Shown piece after piece: positions 5,177 through 10,206 of a stretch of 10,206 bases of DNA. The notes beneath the pieces are model-generated. The model worked only from the letters and a program-made list of their open reading frames with translations. It did not search any database and was not told the origin of the DNA. The DNA lies in contig USBW01000011.1 of NCBI GenBank assembly GCA_900553045.1, positions 1-10,206 on the forward strand, in the 5' to 3' direction. This stretch comes from an uncultured Mycoplasmatota bacterium. Lineage in GTDB: Bacteria > Bacillota_I > Bacilli_A > RF39 > UBA660. The first letter of the stretch is position 1, and each line of letters begins with the position of its first letter. The position numbers and the translations under genes are program-made.

Positions 5177-5916
5177 TGGAATCGTTTTATTTAACTGATA
5201 AAGGTAACGTACGCGAGCATAATGAAGATAGTATCATCATTGTTTACAACAACGAAGGTAGTTGTCTAATGGCAGTTGCCGATGGAATGGGAGGACATAA
5301 AGCTGGAGAAGTAGCTTCATCAATTGCCATCCGTTACCTAGGTGAGCGTTTTAGTGAGAGTTTCTTTAAGATGAGTAAAGTTGAAGCAGTAGACTGGATA
5401 AGGTTTAGCGTTAGCGAAATTAATAGTCTGATCTTTAAATATACTAAAGAACATCCTGAGAGCAAGGGAATGGGCTCAACTTTAGTTCTAGCAATTATTA
5501 CCAAAGACTATATTCTGTTTGGCAATATTGGTGATTCTTCAGGCTTTGTCATCAAAGATAATAAACTTCATAAAGTGACTTATGACCATACTTTGGTTAA
5601 TCTTTTAGTGTCAGCGGGAGAAATAACTGAAGAAGAAGCAAAAAATCATCCGCGAAAAAACATTTTGATGAATGCTTTGGGAGTAAATGATCCAATAGAT
5701 ATAGATGTGTTTGATTGTAGCATGGACATCGATGGTATTATGCTATGTTCCGATGGCCTTACAACTATGTTATCTTTTGAAGAAATTGAAAAAGTTTTAC
5801 TAAGTGATATTGAACTTGAAGAAAAAGTAATTTCTTTGATTAAACAGGCAAATTTAAAAGGCGGTAACGATAATATATCGGTTGCTTATTTAATAAGAGA
5901 AAGGTGTGAAAAATAG
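5176..5916 (+). CDS. prpC: PrpC/Stp, PP2C-type Ser/Thr protein phosphatase (246 aa)
   Basis: A cytoplasmic PPM/PP2C metal-dependent phosphatase that reverses phosphorylation by the PASTA kinase encoded next to it. Metal and catalytic motifs are in order: NVREHNEDS (11-19), DGMGGH with D36 and G37, GMGST (98-102), GDSS (119-122) with D120, SDG (192-194) with D193, and GGNDNIS (229-235) with D232. Length is typical of B. subtilis PrpC-like proteins. The usual GDSR motif here ends in Ser instead of Arg, probably tolerated because the metal-binding Asp is kept. The start is fixed by AAAGGAGG (5164-5171) and the TAATG overlap with rlmN. The prkC start overlaps its stop by one base, so phosphatase and kinase are probably translationally coupled. 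Confidence 0.95.
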   Translation: MESFYLTDKGNVREHNEDSIIIVYNNEGSCLMAVADGMGGHKAGEVASSIAIRYLGERFSESFFKMSKVEAVDWIRFSVSEINSLIFKYTKEHPESKGMGSTLVLAIITKDYILFGNIGDSSGFVIKDNKLHKVTYDHTLVNLLVSAGEITEEEAKNHPRKNILMNALGVNDPIDIDVFDCSMDIDGIMLCSDGLTTMLSFEEIEKVLLSDIELEEKVISLIKQANLKGGNDNISVAYLIRERCEK

Positions 5917-7667
5917 TGATAGTAAAGGGGCAAAAAGTAAATAATCGTTATGAGATCTTAAAAACGATTGGCGAAGGTGGTATGGCTAATGTTTATTTAG
6001 CACACGATACAATTCTAGATCGTGATGTAGCCATCAAAGTTTTACGTGGGGATTTGGCTAATGATGACAAGTTTGTAAGGCGTTTTCAGCGTGAGGCTTT
6101 GTCAGCGTCATCGCTATCACATCCTAATATTGTTGAAATTTATGATGTTGGTGAAGATGATGGCGATTACTTCATTGTTATGGAGTATGTTCCAGGTAAA
6201 AATTTAAAGCAACTATTAAAGCGTCGTGGTAGTTTAACAGTTGAAGAAGTCGTGGACATTATGCTCCAGATTACCAGTGCGATGAGCGTCGCTCATGATA
6301 ATTTAATTATTCACCGTGACTTAAAACCGCAAAATATTTTAATTATGGACGATGGTGGAGTTAAAATCACTGATTTCGGAATTGCTATGGCCTTGAATGC
6401 TACGCAACTTACCCAGACTAATTCAGCGATGGGTTCAGTTCATTATTTTCCGCCTGAACAAGCCAATGGTAAAGGAGCAACTTTAAAAAGTGATGTTTAC
6501 TCATTAGGCATCATGATGTATGAACTTTTAACAGGAGAACTTCCTTTCCGTGGCGATAATGCGGTTGAGATTGCCTTAAAGCATCTTAAGGAACCAATTC
6601 CTTCCATAAGAGATACCCATCCTTTAATTCCTCAGAGTGTGGAAAACGTTATTATTAAGGCAACTGCAAAAAATCCTAAAAACAGGTATGCCAATGCTAA
6701 TGAGATGCACGAAGATTTAAAAACAGTTTTAAACCGTGAGCGTTTAAAAGAACCAAAAATAAAATTAAAATACTCTGAAGGAGTTTTAGAAGAAGTAGAG
6801 TTCATTGATAAAAATGCTGATATTGATAGTTCAATAGTCAAAGAAATCAAAGATGATGATAAATCACCTAAAAATAAAAAACTAATGATTATCCTAGGCT
6901 CTTGTTTTGGAGTTTTATGTCTGGTTTTACTATTTATTTTCTTCGTTTTTCCATCCCTTACTTATGTGCCAGATATAACTGTGCCAGATGTCAGTAAACT
7001 GAGCCAAGTTGATGCTGAGCGTAAGCTTGAAGATATGGGATTTGTAGTAGATCTTGAAGTTGAAGAACAATCTTCTGATACAGTTGATGAAGGCTTAGTA
7101 ATTGGCACTGATCCGGCGATTGGCAGGACAGTTAAAGAAGGGACTACTGTCAAATTGATAGTTTCAACCGGCGAGCAAACCTATGTTGTTGAAAACTTGA
7201 CAGGTCGAAATTATAAAGAGGAAAAAGGCAAATTAGAAGTTTATGGCTTAGAAGTAATTATTGAGCAGAGAACTGTCTCTGATGATACAGACTATGATTC
7301 AGAAGAAATAATTGGTCAGAGTGTCGATCCTGGTACTGAACTAAAAAAAGGAGATAAAATAACACTTTATATCCCAAAAATTGAAGAAAAGTATCCTGAC
7401 ATGGTCGGTGAAGGTTGGACTGTTGCTGAAGCAGAAGAATGGGCTAAAGAAAAAGGAATAGTATTAGAAGTTATTGAACAAGAGACTAACGACTATGAAC
7501 CTGGTACAATCATTAGTCAGTCACGTGGTACTGATTCAGTAGTGGTGGAAGGTGTAACACTAAGGATATATGTAGCAAAGAAAAGAGAAGATACCCCAGA
7601 TACTCCAACTGATAGTGATAATGCACAAGACGAAGAAGGCTCTGAAGGCCAGGAAAACGAAGGATAA
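5916..7667 (+). CDS. prkC: PrkC/StkP, PASTA-domain membrane Ser/Thr kinase (583 aa)
   Basis: A Hanks-type kinase with an extracellular sensor for peptidoglycan fragments or lipid II, controlling wall synthesis, division or growth state. The kinase domain (about 12-275) has GEGGMANVY (19-27), K41, E60, HRDLKPQN (133-140) with catalytic D135, and DFG (153-155). A charged linker leads to one transmembrane helix (about 323-345). Three PASTA repeats follow, at about 351-421, 422-491 and 492-557, the usual number in many Firmicutes. The C-terminus is an unusual acidic tail rich in D, E, T and P. The start is GTG at 5916, overlapping the prpC TAG, with AAAGGTG ahead. The kinase core looks fully active. 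Topology predicts kinase inside and PASTA repeats outside. Confidence 0.96.
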   Translation: MIVKGQKVNNRYEILKTIGEGGMANVYLAHDTILDRDVAIKVLRGDLANDDKFVRRFQREALSASSLSHPNIVEIYDVGEDDGDYFIVMEYVPGKNLKQLLKRRGSLTVEEVVDIMLQITSAMSVAHDNLIIHRDLKPQNILIMDDGGVKITDFGIAMALNATQLTQTNSAMGSVHYFPPEQANGKGATLKSDVYSLGIMMYELLTGELPFRGDNAVEIALKHLKEPIPSIRDTHPLIPQSVENVIIKATAKNPKNRYANANEMHEDLKTVLNRERLKEPKIKLKYSEGVLEEVEFIDKNADIDSSIVKEIKDDDKSPKNKKLMIILGSCFGVLCLVLLFIFFVFPSLTYVPDITVPDVSKLSQVDAERKLEDMGFVVDLEVEEQSSDTVDEGLVIGTDPAIGRTVKEGTTVKLIVSTGEQTYVVENLTGRNYKEEKGKLEVYGLEVIIEQRTVSDDTDYDSEEIIGQSVDPGTELKKGDKITLYIPKIEEKYPDMVGEGWTVAEAEEWAKEKGIVLEVIEQETNDYEPGTIISQSRGTDSVVVEGVTLRIYVAKKREDTPDTPTDSDNAQDEEGSEGQENEG

Positions 7668-7669
7668 CA

Positions 7670-8509
7670 ATGGCGACAGGACAAATTGTAAAAATAATTA
7701 GTAACGACTATTTTGTGAACAAAGATGGTTCTTTAATTGTTTGCAAAGCACGAGGTAAGTTTAAGAACGACAGTGTTTCTTTACAAGTTGGTGATTATGT
7801 TGAGTTTGATTTGGAAAAACACTATATTACTTCGGTTTTAGCAAGAAAGAACCATCTTTCGCGCCCTAATGTCGCTAATGTCGATCAAGCGTTTCTACTT
7901 ACTAGTTTAAAAAGCCCAGACTTTGACACTAACTTACTGGACAAATTGCTATGCGTTTGTCATTTAAATGCTATTGAACCCGTAATTTGTTTAAGTAAAA
8001 AAGATTTACTTACTAGTAGCGAATGGAAAAGTTTAAAGAAAATTATTCAATATTATAAAAAGTTAGGATACAAAGTTTTATTTAACAAAAACTTATCTAA
8101 ATTAAAAAAACTTTTAAAAAATAAAACAACTGTAGTCACTGGTCAGACTGGCAGTGGAAAATCTTCGCTCATGAACAGATTAGATCCTAGCTTAAACTTT
8201 GACACCAATGAAATATCTAAAGCTCTAGGACGCGGGAAGCACACCACTCGTTATGTAACCTTGGTAAGCATGTATGGTGGCAAAATTGTTGATACACCTG
8301 GTTTTTCTAATATCGATTTATCTTCTTATTCCGTTGATGCTATTAAAGAAAGCTTTAAAGAGTTTAAATACTATCAGTGCCCATATAAAGACTGTCGACA
8401 TCTTAACGAAGACAACTGTACAGTAAAAAAACAAGTAGCAGCCGGCAAAATTTTAGCTACTAGATATGAAAATTATTGCAAAATCATAAAAGGGAGGGAT
8501 AGCCGATGA
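7670..8509 (+). CDS. rsgA: RsgA, circularly permuted ribosome small-subunit assembly GTPase (279 aa)
   Basis: A GTPase acting late in 30S subunit maturation in the cytoplasm. An N-terminal OB-fold (about 1-68) is followed by a GTPase domain in permuted order: G4-like SKKD (109-112), then the P-loop GQTGSGKS (158-165), then G3 DTPG (208-211). The C-terminal zinc-binding segment has C237, C242, H244 and C250 in the family pattern. Slightly shorter than B. subtilis RsgA. ATG 7670 comes two bases after the prkC stop, with GAAGGA at 7658-7663 inside the end of prkC. It ends in TGA, overlapping the rpe ATG as ATGA. In B. subtilis and Staphylococcus the neighbouring PASTA kinase phosphorylates RsgA, so the linkage is functionally sensible; that it holds here is inference. 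Confidence 0.95.
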   Translation: MATGQIVKIISNDYFVNKDGSLIVCKARGKFKNDSVSLQVGDYVEFDLEKHYITSVLARKNHLSRPNVANVDQAFLLTSLKSPDFDTNLLDKLLCVCHLNAIEPVICLSKKDLLTSSEWKSLKKIIQYYKKLGYKVLFNKNLSKLKKLLKNKTTVVTGQTGSGKSSLMNRLDPSLNFDTNEISKALGRGKHTTRYVTLVSMYGGKIVDTPGFSNIDLSSYSVDAIKESFKEFKYYQCPYKDCRHLNEDNCTVKKQVAAGKILATRYENYCKIIKGRDSR

Positions 8510-9144
8510 AATTGGTATCAGCTTCATTTTTAGGGACAAAAGACGAGTTAGCAACTATTGACAAATTCAATAAAAGTTCTGTTGACTTCATTCATTTTGA
8601 TGTGATGGACGGAACTTTAGTAGAAAAAGTTCATCTCTTGCCAGAAGAAATTGCTCCTTATTTAAATGCTTGTCAAAAAAAGATTGATATTCATCTGATG
8701 GTTGATGCTCCTTCATCCTATTTAGAAGTTTTAAAGGACTATGCGATTTCTTATGTGACTTTGCACCTTGAAATACCAAATTTTAAAGATCAGTTAAAGC
8801 TATTTAAAGAGCGAGGGTTCAATGTCGGCATAAGTATAAAACCAGACACAGCTTTAGAAAACGTTTTTCCTTTTTTGGAGGAAGTTTCTTTAGTTTTGGT
8901 TATGAGTGTTAACCCTGGTGCTTCAGGGCAACAATTTTTTAAAGGTACAAAAGAGCGTCTGGCCAAATTAAAACAAGAAATACAAAAAAGAGCTTTACCT
9001 GTTAAAATCAGTGTCGATGGCGGCATTTGTCAAACAGTTTTAGAAGATGTTGATGATGCTGATATTTTAGTTAGTTCCTCATACATCTTGCAGGATCTTT
9101 CCAACAATGTTGCTATCTTAAAAAATAATATTGAAATAATTTAA
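8506..9144 (+). CDS. rpe: Ribulose-5-phosphate 3-epimerase (212 aa)
   Basis: A TIM-barrel metalloenzyme that interconverts ribulose-5-phosphate and xylulose-5-phosphate in the pentose phosphate pathway. Key residues are present: H30 and D32 in HFDVMDG, H63 in DIHLMV, M133 in the VMSVNPG loop (132-138) that closes over substrate, and D171 in SVDGG. Length is normal. The N-terminal motif, usually P-S-I-L-S-A-D, is degenerate (V-S-A-S-F-L-G). GGGAGG (8490-8495) precedes the ATG, which overlaps the rsgA stop by four bases. Last gene of the operon; thiN, which often follows rpe in Firmicutes, is absent. No strong terminator follows, only a weak 5-bp stem at 9182-9196 before a T-run. Confidence 0.94.
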   Translation: MKLVSASFLGTKDELATIDKFNKSSVDFIHFDVMDGTLVEKVHLLPEEIAPYLNACQKKIDIHLMVDAPSSYLEVLKDYAISYVTLHLEIPNFKDQLKLFKERGFNVGISIKPDTALENVFPFLEEVSLVLVMSVNPGASGQQFFKGTKERLAKLKQEIQKRALPVKISVDGGICQTVLEDVDDADILVSSSYILQDLSNNVAILKNNIEII

Positions 9145-9203
9145 AAAATAACAAGTTTTTAAATCTTAAAATGGATCTTATAAAGAAATTATCTTTTTGG
9201 TTA

Positions 9204-9256
9204 GCTTTTCAGCTTTTCATCTTTTCATCTTTTCAGTTTTTCACTTTTCGCTTTTA
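9204..9256. repeat. Short tandem repeat of an 8-bp unit, (G/T)CTTTTCA
   Basis: Five octamer copies lie head to tail at 9204-9243: gCTTTTCA, gCTTTTCA, tCTTTTCA, tCTTTTCA and gTTTTTCA. Degenerate CTTTTCG and CTTTTAAG pieces continue to about 9256. The array lies in the noncoding gap between rpe and fmt, is purely pyrimidine-skewed on the plus strand and has no dyad symmetry. It is likely a slippage-prone microsatellite. Confidence 0.85.
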
Positions 9257-9387
9257 AGTTTTTTAATTTCTTGACTTTTATTCCATTTTTGTCTGTGACT
9301 TGTTTTTTTATTAGAAACTTTTGATTATTATGGAATGTTTCTTCCTTTTTTTTACGGTTTCTGCTATTATAGAGGTGGTGAAAAAAT

Positions 9388-10206
9388 ATGCAAGATAAAA
9401 AAGTAGTTTTTATGGGGACACCACAGTTTAGTGTTCCTGTTTTAGAAAAATTAATTGAATACACTAATGTTATTGCAGTAGTTACCCAGCCTGACAAAGA
9501 AGTTGGCAGAAAAAAGGTTTTGACTAAATCGCCAGTTAAATTACTAGCCGAACAGCATAATATATTAGTATTACAGCCTAGACGCCTGCGCAAAGAATAT
9601 CAGGCGATCATTGACTTACAACCAGATATCATAATAACTTGCGCCTATGGCCAAATATTACCATTAGAACTCTTAGATAGTCCTCCTTACAAAACAATCA
9701 ATGTTCATGCTTCATTATTACCAAAACTACGAGGTGGAGCTCCAATTCATCACGCTATCTTAGCAGGTGAGAATGAAACGGGTATTACTATTATGAAAAC
9801 TGATGTTGGAATGGATAGTGGACCGATTATTGCCAAAAAGAGTCTTTCTATTACTGATAAAGATACTTATGACACTTTAAGTGTTAAATTATCAAAATTA
9901 GGTTCAGAGCTGCTTATTGAAGTCTTACCTTCCATTTTTGCTAAGACCTGTCAGTATCTACCTCAAAAAGCAGAAGAAGTGACTTTTGGTTATGTTATTA
10001 AAAGAGAAGATGAGCATCTTAACTTCCACACTAAAGCTAAAGATATCTATAATCATATAAGAGGGCTTTCTTCAATTCCTGGTGCTTATGCCATTTTAGA
10101 TGGCAAAGAGTGGAAAATTTATGCTTCTTCAATTGTTCCTTTGGACAAAGAACAAAAGATAGAACCAGGTACAATTGTTAAAGTTTCCAAAGAGGGTATT
10201 GGCGTA
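9388..10206 (+). CDS. fmt: Methionyl-tRNA formyltransferase, 3' end beyond the window
   Basis: Transfers a formyl group from 10-formyltetrahydrofolate to Met-tRNA(fMet) for translation initiation. The frame is open from ATG 9388 to the window edge (273 codons, of a usual total near 310). The N-terminal Rossmann-like domain begins VVFMGTPQFSVP. Catalytic N105, H107 and D143 are all present within INVHASLLPKLRGGAPI and TDVGMDSGPI, and the C-terminal tRNA-binding domain has begun by about residue 205. The ribosome binding site is GAGGTGGTG (9372-9380), eight bases from the start. TATTAT (9365-9370) could be a -10 box but has no good -35. The usual neighbours priA/def upstream are absent, since rpe precedes it; whether rsmB follows cannot be seen. 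Confidence 0.95.
   Translation, partial: MQDKKVVFMGTPQFSVPVLEKLIEYTNVIAVVTQPDKEVGRKKVLTKSPVKLLAEQHNILVLQPRRLRKEYQAIIDLQPDIIITCAYGQILPLELLDSPPYKTINVHASLLPKLRGGAPIHHAILAGENETGITIMKTDVGMDSGPIIAKKSLSITDKDTYDTLSVKLSKLGSELLIEVLPSIFAKTCQYLPQKAEEVTFGYVIKREDEHLNFHTKAKDIYNHIRGLSSIPGAYAILDGKEWKIYASSIVPLDKEQKIEPGTIVKVSKEGIGV

Noticed and set aside
6632..7153. Two minus-strand open frames inside prkC
   Set aside because: Antisense shadows of a well-supported gene with no start signals.
8588..9026. Two minus-strand open frames inside rpe
   Set aside because: Antisense shadows of rpe with no start signals.
9204..9256. Octamer array as a CRISPR or a replication-origin iteron array
   Set aside because: Units are 8 bp with no spacers, no dyad symmetry and no cas, rep or dnaA gene nearby; low-complexity slippage explains it.
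9225..9593. 122-codon minus-strand frame across the octamer repeat and the start of fmt
   Set aside because: Half is antisense to fmt and the rest is a Lys-rich reading of the repeat; no ribosome binding site.
900..10206. Mycoplasma-type code with UGA as tryptophan
   Set aside because: Tryptophan is encoded by TGG throughout, no gene needs to read through TGA, and rsgA ends in TGA exactly where rpe begins.

Overview
The window appears to be two unrelated pieces of Firmicutes-type DNA joined near position 900. The left piece (about 1-900) is clearly richer in G+C: 34 of 60 bases are G or C in 361-420, against 14 of 60 in 2461-2520, counted by hand. It carries a minus-strand tRNA-Thr(GGU) with encoded CCA and its own terminator, a possible one-helix small membrane protein, two further hairpins, and perhaps the first 11 codons of a minus-strand gene at the window edge. 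It resembles a tRNA cluster from a clostridial-type genome, but I cannot name the source.

The right piece (about 900-10206) is AT-rich and almost entirely plus-strand. It suggests a small-genome, low-GC Bacilli/Mollicutes-like or uncultured gut Firmicute. It uses the standard code: Trp is TGG and no frame needs to read through TGA. It begins inside a secreted or surface peptidoglycan deacetylase (three Ig-like DUF5011 domains, then a complete NodB/CE4 domain) whose start and signal peptide are missing at the join. Next come a small charged helical protein of unknown function with its own promoter and a strong terminator, and a stand-alone TnpB gene of IS200/IS605 type with intact RuvC and zinc-finger residues and a likely reRNA/right end behind it.

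From 4160 to 9144 runs a tight housekeeping operon: rlmN, prpC, prkC, rsgA, rpe. Junctions overlap by one base (rlmN/prpC, prpC/prkC), are two bases apart (prkC/rsgA), or overlap by four bases (rsgA/rpe). This is the familiar Firmicutes PASTA-kinase neighbourhood. It links 23S rRNA/tRNA methylation, reversible Ser/Thr phosphorylation in response to cell-wall state, 30S subunit maturation and the pentose phosphate pathway. After a 243-bp gap containing a short octamer tandem repeat, fmt (Met-tRNA formyltransferase) starts and runs off the right edge.

The most important observation is the join. The codons for L-N-G-D-S-E of the first Ig-like domain coincide base for base with what reads on the minus strand as the 3' end of a tRNA-Asp. 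This looks like a short shared word at which two genomes were mis-joined in assembly. The most interesting biology is the TnpB locus: a consensus-like promoter with a perfect 16-bp palindrome across its -35/spacer region, and a structured putative guide RNA directly after the stop codon. No CRISPR array, prophage or complete new multi-gene system is visible.
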